Assembly: GCA_947468985.1 (NCBI GenBank)
Contig: CANINJ010000057.1
Coordinates: 1 to 9,689 of the forward strand
DNA length: 9,689 bases
DNA from: Bacteroidota bacterium
Lineage (GTDB): Bacteria > Bacteroidota > Bacteroidia > Flavobacteriales > Flavobacteriaceae
Direction of reading: 5' to 3'
The translations under genes were made by a program, and so were the position numbers. Below the pieces are notes generated by a model. The model had not been told where the DNA came from, searched no databases, and saw only the letters and a list, made by a program, of their open reading frames with translations. This document shows, piece after piece, positions 1 to 6,770 of this stretch (position 1 is its first letter; each line of letters starts with the position of its first letter).

Positions 1-460
1 ATACGGAAGAGAATTAACATTGGCATTTGAGCCAGGTAAGTTTTTAGTAAGTGAAGCGGGATACTTTTTAGCGAAAGTAAATGTGGTGAAACAAACTACT
101 TCAACGGTTTTTGCTGGAATTGACAGCGGTTTCAATCACTTGATTCGTCCAATGTTATACGGTTCGCAACACCAAATCGAAAATATTTCAAACCCAAAAG
201 GGAAAGAACGTTTTTATACTGTTGTAGGATATATTTGTGAAACCGACACCTTCGCCAACAACCGCAGAATTTCAGAAATCAAAGAAAGTGATCTATTATG
301 TTTTAGAAATGCTGGTGCGTATTGTTTTTCAATGGCTTCCAATTACAACTCTAGATACAAGCCAGCAGAGGTTTTATGGAAAGATGGAAAAGGAATCATA
401 ATTCGCGAACGGGAAACTTTTGAAGATTTATTGAAAAATCAAATAAAAATCGAGGTTTAA
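1..460 (+). CDS. lysA: Diaminopimelate decarboxylase, C-terminal part (5' end outside window)
   Basis: This PLP enzyme converts meso-diaminopimelate to L-lysine and CO2, the last step of lysine synthesis in the cytoplasm. Only about 153 C-terminal codons are present; the first full codon is at position 2 (reading YGRELTLAFEPGK) and the stop is TAA at 458-460. Visible hallmarks are the EPG motif at 29-37, which in this fold-III family contacts the PLP phosphate, and GYICETDTFA with its Cys codon at 236-238, in the place of the family's CESGD segment that completes the partner subunit's active site. NAGAYCFSMASNYNSR near 310-356 matches the conserved GAY..SNYN segment. CETD in place of CESGD is a variant; I take it as lineage-specific rather than inactivating. 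A TTG at 20 could be read as a start, but conserved protein continues upstream of it, so the gene is cut by the window edge. Ornithine or arginine decarboxylase of the same fold is less likely given the EPG and GAY context. Confidence 0.93.
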   Translation, partial: YGRELTLAFEPGKFLVSEAGYFLAKVNVVKQTTSTVFAGIDSGFNHLIRPMLYGSQHQIENISNPKGKERFYTVVGYICETDTFANNRRISEIKESDLLCFRNAGAYCFSMASNYNSRYKPAEVLWKDGKGIIIRERETFEDLLKNQIKIEV

Positions 461-467
461 TTAAGTC

Positions 468-527
468 TATTAACTTATGAATTTTAGTACTTTATAACTA
501 ATTTAAATTATTAAAAATAAGTTAATA
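468..527. repeat. AT-rich 11-bp inverted repeat after lysA
   Basis: TATTAACTTAT (468-478) is repeated as its perfect complement ATAAGTTAATA (517-527) across a 38-nt AT-only-like spacer. The spacer contains the 12-bp palindrome TAATTTAAATTA (499-510). It lies 8 nt after the lysA stop and just before the transketolase promoter. It could act as a weak 3'-end structure for lysA, but it lacks a GC core and a clean T-run, so I do not call it a terminator. Confidence 0.45.
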
Positions 528-545
528 AATCGTGCAATCTTATAA

Positions 546-575
546 TCTGTAAATCCAATTATCTGATTATCTTTG
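546..575 (+). promoter_or_regulatory. Promoter of the split transketolase operon
   Basis: TATCTTTG at 568-575 is an exact match to the Bacteroidota -7 element TAnnTTTG. A TCTG at 546-549, 18 nt upstream, is a three-of-four match to the -33 element TTTG. Transcription would start near 580, leaving a leader of about 20 nt before the ATG at 601. The sequence just before that ATG has no Shine-Dalgarno motif, as usual for this phylum. Confidence 0.68.
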
Positions 576-600
576 TGGCAGTTTAACTTTAACTTACACA

Positions 601-1452
601 ATGAAGCCCAACACACAACAATTAAATGATTTAACGATCCAAGTTAGAAGAGACATTCTTCGAATGGTTCACGCAGTAAATTCAGGTCATCCGGGAGGTT
701 CTCTTGGTTGCACAGAATTTTTAGTAGCCTTGTATCAAAACATTATGAATCGAAATGAGGGATTTGATATGGACGGAATTGGAGAAGATTTATTCTTCCT
801 TTCCAACGGACATATTTCTCCTGTTTTCTATAGCGTTTTAGCACGAAGCGGCTATTTCCCAGTTGCCGAATTGGCTACTTTCCGATTGATTAATTCAAGG
901 TTACAAGGACATCCAACAACTCACGATAATTTACCAGGAGTGCGAATTGCTTCGGGTTCATTAGGACAAGGATTATCTGTGGGAATTGGAGCTGCTCAAG
1001 CTAAAAAACTAAATGGGGACAACCACATTATTTATACACTTCATGGAGATGGGGAATTGCAAGAAGGTCAAAACTGGGAAGCAATTATGTATGCCTCAGC
1101 AAAAAAAGTAGATAATTTAATTGCTACAATCGACCTCAACGGAAAGCAAATTGACGGAACAACAGATGAAGTATTGGCAATGGGAAGTATTCGTGCCAAA
1201 TTTGAAGCTTTTGATTGGGAAGTATTAGAAATTAAAGAAGGAAATAATATTGAGGCAATTATTGCAGGAATGAATGATGCGAAATCAAGAACTGGAAAAG
1301 GAAAACCTGTTTGCGTTTTGTTACATACTGAAATGGGTAATGGTGTTGATTTTATGATGTACAGTCACGCTTGGCACGGAAAAGCTCCAAATGATGCACA
1401 ATTAGAAACTGCTTTAGCTCAAAATTATACTGAAGGAGAAAGCGACTATTAA
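601..1452 (+). CDS. Transketolase, N-terminal (TPP-binding) subunit
   Basis: This is one half of a split transketolase, which moves two-carbon ketol units between sugar phosphates in the non-oxidative pentose phosphate pathway. The 283-residue protein carries the TPP pyrophosphate-binding domain. The TPP/Mg motif starts at HGDGE (residues 148-152) and ends at DLN (178-180). Histidines equivalent to the active-site set of full-length transketolases are seen in NSGHPGG (H30), SNGH (H71), QGHP (H104) and WHG (H259). The length fits the N-terminal subunit; full-length bacterial enzymes are about 660 residues, and the missing pyrimidine domain is the next gene, 18 nt downstream on the same strand. 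The ATG at 601 is chosen because MKPNTQQLNDL leads directly into the conserved VRRDILRMVHAVNSGHPGG region and fits the promoter position. Two-subunit transketolases are an accepted arrangement, so this is not a frameshift: both genes have proper ends. Exact sugar substrates cannot be read from sequence. Confidence 0.94.
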   Translation: MKPNTQQLNDLTIQVRRDILRMVHAVNSGHPGGSLGCTEFLVALYQNIMNRNEGFDMDGIGEDLFFLSNGHISPVFYSVLARSGYFPVAELATFRLINSRLQGHPTTHDNLPGVRIASGSLGQGLSVGIGAAQAKKLNGDNHIIYTLHGDGELQEGQNWEAIMYASAKKVDNLIATIDLNGKQIDGTTDEVLAMGSIRAKFEAFDWEVLEIKEGNNIEAIIAGMNDAKSRTGKGKPVCVLLHTEMGNGVDFMMYSHAWHGKAPNDAQLETALAQNYTEGESDY

Positions 1453-1470
1453 ATCATTCAATTAAGAAAA

Positions 1471-2424
1471 ATGAAAAAATATACAAATACAGGAAGTAAA
1501 GATACCCGTTCTGGTTTTGGAGCAGGAATGACAGAATTAGGACAAACCAATGAAAAAGTTGTTGCACTTTGCGCCGATTTAATTGGATCCTTAAAATTTG
1601 ATGATTTTAAGAAAAATCACCCAGAGCGTTTTTTTCAAATCGGAATTGCAGAAGCGAATATGATTGGAATTGCAGCTGGATTAACTATTGGCGGAAAAAT
1701 TCCATTTACAGGAACTTTTGCTAACTTTTCTACTGGAAGAGTTTACGATCAAATTCGTCAATCGGTAGCGTATTCTGATAAAAATGTAAAGATTTGTGCT
1801 TCACACGCAGGATTAACTCTTGGTGAAGATGGTGCAACCCACCAAATTTTAGAAGACATCGGATTAATGAAAATGTTACCAGGAATGACCGTAATCAATA
1901 CTTGTGATTACAACCAAACCAAAGCAGCTACATTAGCAATTGCAAAACATCACGGACCAGTTTACTTGCGTTTTGGACGCCCAGTTGTGCCAAATTTTAT
2001 GCCGTCTGACGAGCCATTTGAAATTGGAAAAGCAATTATTTTAAACGAAGGAACGGACGTAACTATTGTTGCAACGGGACATTTAGTTTGGGAAACTTTA
2101 TTGGCAGCGGAAGCATTAGAAGCAAAAGGAATTTCAGCAGAAGTTATCAATATTCATACAATTAAACCGTTAGATGAATCGGCTATTTTAAAATCATTAG
2201 CCAAAACAAAATGCATCGTAACTGCCGAAGAACATAATATTTTGGGTGGTCTTGGCGAAAGTATTGCAAGAGTTTTATCTTTAAACCAACCTGCACCACA
2301 AGAATTTGTTGCTGTTCAAGATTCATTTGGCGAAAGCGGAACTCCAGCACAATTAATGGATAAATACAAGTTGAACAATCAAGCGATTGTTGCAGCAGTA
2401 GAAAAAGTTTTGACAAGAAAATAA
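1471..2424 (+). CDS. Transketolase, C-terminal (pyrimidine-domain) subunit
   Basis: This is the partner of the preceding gene and forms the rest of the thiamine-diphosphate active site. The 317-residue protein has the transketolase pyrimidine domain followed by the C-terminal transketolase domain. The catalytic Glu that activates the TPP aminopyrimidine is in FQIGIAEANM (E61). SHAGLTLGEDGATHQ (111-125) is the conserved substrate-side loop, with H124. YLRFGRP (165-171) closes the pyrimidine domain, and the C-terminal domain begins around GKAIILNEGTDVTIVATG. The gene starts 18 nt after the N-subunit stop with no separate promoter apparent, so the two should be made from one mRNA in roughly equal amounts. 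No Shine-Dalgarno precedes the ATG. A 1-deoxyxylulose-5-phosphate synthase or pyruvate dehydrogenase E1-beta would share the fold, but the partner gene and the loop sequences favour transketolase. Confidence 0.94.
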   Translation: MKKYTNTGSKDTRSGFGAGMTELGQTNEKVVALCADLIGSLKFDDFKKNHPERFFQIGIAEANMIGIAAGLTIGGKIPFTGTFANFSTGRVYDQIRQSVAYSDKNVKICASHAGLTLGEDGATHQILEDIGLMKMLPGMTVINTCDYNQTKAATLAIAKHHGPVYLRFGRPVVPNFMPSDEPFEIGKAIILNEGTDVTIVATGHLVWETLLAAEALEAKGISAEVINIHTIKPLDESAILKSLAKTKCIVTAEEHNILGGLGESIARVLSLNQPAPQEFVAVQDSFGESGTPAQLMDKYKLNNQAIVAAVEKVLTRK

Positions 2425-2444
2425 TAGTTGTTCATTTACTTTTA

Positions 2445-2498
2445 TTAATATAAAATACCCCCAAATAGCGTCAAGCTTTTGGGGGTATTTTATATTAA
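2445..2498. terminator. Bidirectional rho-independent terminator between convergent genes
   Basis: Positions 2445-2465 and 2478-2498 are perfect 21-bp complements: an AT-rich base, then ACCCCC/GGGGGT, then AAA/TTT. The 12-nt spacer can add three more pairs (AGC 2467-2469 with GCT 2475-2477). The T-rich flank of the arm works in both directions, so one hairpin can end the transketolase mRNA and the gyrA-TPR mRNA. It starts 20 nt after the transketolase stop and 20 nt from the stop of the convergent TPR gene. Confidence 0.92.
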
Positions 2499-2518
2499 AA
2501 ACAATTGCTATTTGAAGT

Positions 2519-3853
2519 TTACTTTTTCAATTTCTCTTTCAACGGCTTTGCTTTATCAGTCATTTCAAGCGCATTATAAACCCCAATAAGAGTTTTGATT
2601 GCTTCAACGTTTTCTGAGTCTAATTCAGTTACTTTTTCTAAATAAGGAATAGCACTTTTATAAACATCTTCTCTTTGCTTTTTCAAAACATCATATTTCT
2701 TCATTTCAGCTGGGGAAGTCCCCAACTTATTCATTTTTTCAATCAATGATTTTTCAGAATCTAATTTCAAAATCGCAAGATTCAAATAGGCATTGGTATA
2801 TTTTGAATTGATTTCAATAGCTTTTAAATAGTATTTCTCGGCATCTACAAATTCCTTATTATTGTAACTGATAACGCCTAAATTGAAAACTAAATCAGCA
2901 TTATTAGGATTTTTTTCCAATGCTTCAGAAATCAATCTTTTGTAAGTTACCATATCATTTGCTTTCAAATACACATCAGATTCAGTAATAATTAAAGACA
3001 CGTCTTCAGGACTTTCTTTACGAGCCTCTTGAATTGCAGCTTTTGCTTCATCTGATTTTCCTAATTCTACTAAAATCAAGGCAATGTTTTTGAAAATTTC
3101 AGGTCTTTTTGAAGGAATATTTTCATCACGTGGTTTTTCGTGTGTTCCACCTTTTACATAAATGTCTCTTTCTTGTTTAGAATTAAAAGACTCTTCTTTT
3201 TGACTTTCTTTATTTGTAGCATAATAAATAATTCCTTCTCCAGTATAATTTAAGGCTTTTAATTCTTGATAATATTGCAATGCCAAAACATAATCTTTTG
3301 AGTTAACAGCATAACTTGCAGCATAATATAATTTTTCGGTATCCTTTTTATCCAACTCAAAAATGGAATGCAAAATAACAGCTGCTTCCTTAAACTTAGA
3401 TTCATTAGCTAATGCTACTGCAAAATTAACTAACATTGGTTTGAATGAAGTTATCGTTTCTTCGATTTTTTTAGTGTAAACTTGTTTTCCTGATTTTTTT
3501 TCAAAAGCCAAAGTAGCATTTAAGTTTACTACCAATTGATTTACATTTTCAACTGTTAGATAATTCAATATTAAGCCTGCATTAGTGATGTTTTCTGGCT
3601 TTGACATAACCAAATTCAATTCCAAAACTGGTGACATAGCTTTATAAAATCCAAAATAAACTTTGTCGTCCTCTGTAGAACTGACAACTAAAGTTTCTGC
3701 TTTTGATAAAGTTGCTTTATATTCCGCAATATCTGCATCAGAAGTTTTCTCTTTTGCATATATTTTTTTAAGCGTTTTTAACTCGTCTTTTTGAGCAAAA
3801 GTCGCTACAGAAACCATCATTGCTAATACAAGTAGTATTAATTTACTTTTCAT
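2519..3853 (-). CDS. Exported tetratricopeptide-repeat protein
   Basis: I cannot assign a specific function. The 444-residue protein opens with a Sec signal peptide: MKSK, a hydrophobic stretch LILLVLAMMVSVA, then ATFA before QKDE, giving likely signal peptidase I cleavage after residue 20. No lipobox Cys is present and no other membrane segment is evident, so it should be periplasmic. The rest is helical with TPR-like units. The clearest is residues 319-352 (ADLVFNLGVISYNNKEFVDA, then EKYYLKAIEIN); weaker ones lie near 143-176, 253-284, 353-366 and 400-434. TPR proteins scaffold protein-protein contacts. It begins 20 nt after gyrA on the same strand and ends at the shared hairpin, so it is probably co-transcribed with gyrA. 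The ATG (3853-3851) is fixed by the signal peptide. An envelope role unrelated to gyrase is the simplest reading. Confidence 0.85.
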   Translation of the reverse strand: MKSKLILLVLAMMVSVATFAQKDELKTLKKIYAKEKTSDADIAEYKATLSKAETLVVSSTEDDKVYFGFYKAMSPVLELNLVMSKPENITNAGLILNYLTVENVNQLVVNLNATLAFEKKSGKQVYTKKIEETITSFKPMLVNFAVALANESKFKEAAVILHSIFELDKKDTEKLYYAASYAVNSKDYVLALQYYQELKALNYTGEGIIYYATNKESQKEESFNSKQERDIYVKGGTHEKPRDENIPSKRPEIFKNIALILVELGKSDEAKAAIQEARKESPEDVSLIITESDVYLKANDMVTYKRLISEALEKNPNNADLVFNLGVISYNNKEFVDAEKYYLKAIEINSKYTNAYLNLAILKLDSEKSLIEKMNKLGTSPAEMKKYDVLKKQREDVYKSAIPYLEKVTELDSENVEAIKTLIGVYNALEMTDKAKPLKEKLKK

Positions 3854-3873
3854 AATTCAAATTTTAATATTAA

Positions 3874-6504
3874 TTATTCTTCGTTATCGTCGTCAGATTC
3901 ATCGTCAGAATCCGCATCGTCGTCTTCAGAAACTTCATCATCGTCGTCGTCATCGTCATCAGTAGCGCCTTCTTCATCTTCAAGAACTTCCAAAACTGGT
4001 TTCACTCTTTCGATAGCTTCTACTTCAATAACATTTCCATCTTCATCAAGAACTTCTTCAACTACATCGTCTTTCATAACTTTAGTTACAGCGGCGATGG
4101 AATCATTTCCTTTAATGTTGATTAGTTTCACACCTTGTGTTGCACGTCCCATTACTCTCAAATCCTCAACTGCCATTCTAATTGTCAATCCAGATTTGTT
4201 GATAATCATTAAATCATCTGCATCAGTTACAGCGTTAATAGAAATTAATTTACCTGTTTTTTCCGTGATATTTAGCGTTTTCACCCCTTTTCCACCACGG
4301 TTGGTAATTCTATATTCGTCAATACTTGAACGTTTTCCATAACCATTTTCTGCAACAACAAGTATTTCACTACTCATATCATTCACAGAAACCATTCCGA
4401 TTACTTCGTCAGATTCATCTCTTAATGTAATTCCACGAACTCCAGAAGCTGTTCTTCCCATTGGACGGGTTTTGCTTTCTTCAAAACGAACCATTTTACC
4501 AGATTTAACCGCAATCATAATTTGACTGTTTCCATCTGTTAATTTTGCTTCCAATAATTCATCGCCTTCTTTAATAGTAATTGCGGCAACTCCGTTCACA
4601 CGTGGTTTAGAATATTTATCAAGTGACGTTTTCTTAACTTGACCTTTCTTAGTCACCATTATAAGGTTGTGGCTATTTGTATATTCTTTATCTTTTAGAT
4701 CTTGTGTACAAATAAATGCTTTCACTTTATCATCACTTTCAATGTTGATTAAGTTTTGTAAAGCACGTCCTTTTGCGGTTTTACTTCCTTCTGGAATTTC
4801 ATAAACACGCATCCAGAAACATTTTCCTTTTTGAGTGAAGAACATCATATATTGGTGATTTGTTGCCACAAACATGTGTTCTAAGAAATCTAAATCTCTT
4901 GTTCCCGCACTTTTTTGCCCAACTCCTCCTCTATTTTGTGTTTTGTATTCTGTAAGATTGGTACGTTTAATATAACCAGCGTGAGAAATCGTAATTACTA
5001 CATTCTCATCGGCAATTAAATCTTCAATACTTACATCGCCACCAGAATATTCAATTACAGAACGACGAGCATCTCCATATTTATCACGAATTTCAACAAG
5101 TTCTTCTTTAATTAAATCGGTTCTTAAATTAACATCTGCCAATAACTCTTTCAAGTGTCCAATCAATTTCATCAATTCATCATATTCCGCTCTCAACTTG
5201 TCTTGTTCAAGACCTGTTAACTGACGCAAACGCATTTCTACGATTGCACGAGATTGAATATCTGATAATTTGAATCTTTCAACTAATTTTTCTCTTGCTT
5301 CTTCTGTGTTTTTTGAACTACGGATTAAAGCAATTACTTCGTCAATATTATCGGAAGCAATAATTAATCCTTCTAAAATATGTGCTCTTTCTTCAGCTTT
5401 ACGCAATTCAAATTGAGTTCTACGAACTACAACTTCATGACGGTGCTCAATGAAATAGTGAATCATATCCTTCAAATTCAACATTTGCGGACGCCCTTTC
5501 ACCAAGGCAATATTATTTACACTAAAAGAAGATTGTAATTGTGTGAATTTATAAAGTGTATTCAAAACTACGTTTGGCGTAGCATCTCTCTTTAATATAT
5601 ATACAATTCGCATTCCGTTTCTATCCGATTCATCACGGATATTCGCAATACCTTCAATTTTTTTATCATTAACTAAATCAGCCGTTCTCTTAATCATATC
5701 GGCTTTATTCACCTGATATGGAATTTCTGTTACAATGATCGATTCTCTTCCGTCAACCTCTTCAAAGTTAACTTTAGCTCTCATTACAATTCTTCCACGA
5801 CCTGTTTTAAATGCTTCACGAACACCTTCGTAACCATAAATTATTCCTCCAGTTGGAAAATCTGGGGCTTTAATATGATTCATCAATTCGTCAATTTCAA
5901 TGTCAGTATTGTCTAAATACGCCAACGTTCCATTGATAACTTCCGTTAAATTGTGAGGTGGCATATTAGTAGCCATACCAACAGCAATTCCCGTAGCTCC
6001 ATTTATCAACAAAGTTGGAACTCGTGTAGGCATTACTTTTGGCTCATATAAAGTATCATCAAAATTTAATTGAAAATCAACGGTTTCTTTTTCGATATCT
6101 GCCATAATTTCTTCCGAAATCTTACGCATTCTCGCTTCAGTATAACGCATTGCTGCAGGACTATCGCCGTCAACAGAACCAAAGTTACCCTGTCCGTCAA
6201 CTAAAAGATAACGCATACTCCATTCTTGAGCCATACGAACCATCGCATCATAAACAGAAGTATCTCCGTGTGGATGGTACTTTCCTAAAACTTCTCCTAC
6301 AATTCTTGCAGATTTTTTATGGGCAGATTTTGAGGTAATCCCCAATTCGTGCATTCCAAAAAGCACTCTTCGATGTACTGGTTTCAAACCGTCTCTAACA
6401 TCTGGAAGTGCTCGTGATACAATTACCGACATCGAATAATCGATGTAAGCTGATTTCATTTCATCTTCTATGTTAATAGGAATTAACTTTTCTCCGTCAG
6501 ACAT
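3874..6504 (-). CDS. gyrA: DNA gyrase subunit A
   Basis: GyrA is the breakage-reunion subunit of type IIA topoisomerase gyrase (A2B2), which introduces negative supercoils using ATP hydrolysed by GyrB. The 876 residues match the usual length (E. coli 875). The N-terminal domain begins near residue 10. The quinolone-determining region lies around 66-105, with [14 protein letters not shown] (77-90), where Thr82 and Asp86 align with E. coli Ser83 and Asp87. The catalytic Tyr121 is in [10 protein letters not shown]. The C-terminal beta-pinwheel runs from about 490 to 815. Its GyrA box is QNRGGVG (523-529) rather than the E. coli QRRGGKG, and a second box-like TNRGGKG sits at 734-740. The protein ends in a 36-residue, almost wholly acidic tail (841-876). 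The presence of box motifs and a full pinwheel favours GyrA over ParC. The ATG is fixed by [17 protein letters not shown], which joins the conserved core directly. The TPR gene follows after 20 nt, and clpC is divergent. Confidence 0.97.
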   Translation of the reverse strand: MSDGEKLIPINIEDEMKSAYIDYSMSVIVSRALPDVRDGLKPVHRRVLFGMHELGITSKSAHKKSARIVGEVLGKYHPHGDTSVYDAMVRMAQEWSMRYLLVDGQGNFGSVDGDSPAAMRYTEARMRKISEEIMADIEKETVDFQLNFDDTLYEPKVMPTRVPTLLINGATGIAVGMATNMPPHNLTEVINGTLAYLDNTDIEIDELMNHIKAPDFPTGGIIYGYEGVREAFKTGRGRIVMRAKVNFEEVDGRESIIVTEIPYQVNKADMIKRTADLVNDKKIEGIANIRDESDRNGMRIVYILKRDATPNVVLNTLYKFTQLQSSFSVNNIALVKGRPQMLNLKDMIHYFIEHRHEVVVRRTQFELRKAEERAHILEGLIIASDNIDEVIALIRSSKNTEEAREKLVERFKLSDIQSRAIVEMRLRQLTGLEQDKLRAEYDELMKLIGHLKELLADVNLRTDLIKEELVEIRDKYGDARRSVIEYSGGDVSIEDLIADENVVITISHAGYIKRTNLTEYKTQNRGGVGQKSAGTRDLDFLEHMFVATNHQYMMFFTQKGKCFWMRVYEIPEGSKTAKGRALQNLINIESDDKVKAFICTQDLKDKEYTNSHNLIMVTKKGQVKKTSLDKYSKPRVNGVAAITIKEGDELLEAKLTDGNSQIMIAVKSGKMVRFEESKTRPMGRTASGVRGITLRDESDEVIGMVSVNDMSSEILVVAENGYGKRSSIDEYRITNRGGKGVKTLNITEKTGKLISINAVTDADDLMIINKSGLTIRMAVEDLRVMGRATQGVKLINIKGNDSIAAVTKVMKDDVVEEVLDEDGNVIEVEAIERVKPVLEVLEDEEGATDDDDDDDDEVSEDDDADSDDESDDDNEE
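3877..3984 (-). other. Acidic low-complexity tail of GyrA coded by GAY repeats
   Basis: Codons for residues 841-876 are mostly GAC, GAT and GAA, including eight consecutive Asp codons (849-856, at 3960-3937). Mixed GAC/GAT use keeps it from being a pure trinucleotide repeat, but it is still a short imperfect tandem array. In E. coli GyrA an acidic C-terminal tail modulates DNA wrapping and supercoiling by the pinwheel; a similar role here is inferred. Confidence 0.8.
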
Positions 6505-6612
6505 ATTATATAGTTATATTAAAAATTATTTTGTTTCAAAAAATCTTGCTAATATAGTCTTTATAAAATATTTTTAACACTAATTCGCACATAAATTTCG
6601 ATGATTTATTAA

Positions 6613-6641
6613 CAAATTTATCAGCCAACACAGTTGATAAA
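6613..6641 (-). promoter_or_regulatory. Candidate gyrA promoter (weak)
   Basis: Read on the minus strand, 6620-6613 is TAAATTTG, an exact match to TAnnTTTG. At the expected distance the -33 element is poor; the best nearby is TTTA (6641-6638) with a 17-nt spacer. The leader would be about 100 nt. The -7 element lies inside the left arm of a 9-bp inverted repeat (6615-6643). Another poorer -7 candidate, TATATTAG, lies closer to the gene near 6549-6556. Confidence 0.33.
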
Positions 6642-6643
6642 TT
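6615..6643. repeat. 9-bp inverted repeat between gyrA and clpC
   Basis: AATTTATCA (6615-6623) and TGATAAATT (6635-6643) are perfect complements around an 11-nt spacer. An overlapping alternative pairing, CAAC (6626-6629) with GTTG (6633-6636), is also possible. The repeat covers the candidate gyrA -7 element. There is no T-run, so it is more like an operator or a leader hairpin than a terminator. Confidence 0.5.
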
Positions 6644-6679
6644 AATTCCCCATTTCTCTTTCATTATAAGATATTTTTT

Positions 6680-6722
6680 TGTCATTTAGCTGACATTACT
6701 TACATAGTAGGTATGATTTTTG
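6680..6722 (+). promoter_or_regulatory. Candidate clpC promoter region with TGTCA-N6-TGACA inverted repeat
   Basis: GATTTTTG at 6715-6722 differs from the -7 consensus TAnnTTTG at one base. At the -33 distance there is no TTTG; instead the right arm of the inverted repeat TGTCA (6680-6684)/TGACA (6691-6695) falls exactly there. A start near 6729 would leave a leader of about 40 nt before the ATG at 6771. The missing -33 box beside a dyad suggests a regulated promoter, as would suit a stress chaperone, but this is inference. Confidence 0.33.
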
Positions 6723-6770
6723 TATTTATTACAAATATTCACTAAATTTACAATAAGCAATAAGAATAAT

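Noticed and set aside
20..22. TTG as the start of a small protein
   Set aside because: The frame continues upstream to the window edge with LysA-like residues (YGRELTL), so this is an internal codon of a truncated gene.
468..527. Intrinsic terminator for lysA
   Set aside because: The inverted repeat has an AT-only stem, a 38-nt loop and no following T-run, so it is listed only as a repeat.
1962..2416. Two minus-strand open frames opposite the transketolase C-subunit (1962-2150, 2183-2416)
   Set aside because: They are antisense to a well-conserved gene and have low-complexity, unrecognisable products and no promoter.
4097..4342. Plus-strand open frame opposite gyrA
   Set aside because: It is a shadow of the gyrA coding sequence, with no recognisable protein or upstream signals. 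The same applies to 6150-6338.
6720..6770. TTG-initiated 17-residue N-terminal extension of ClpC
   Set aside because: The ATG at 6771 begins the conserved [12 protein letters not shown] sequence. The extension starts with TTG and overlaps the likely promoter.
6505..6770. CtsR or HrcA (CIRCE) operators controlling clpC
   Set aside because: No GGTCAAA direct repeats and no TTAGCACTC-N9-GAGTGCTAA were found by reading. The dyads present are different.
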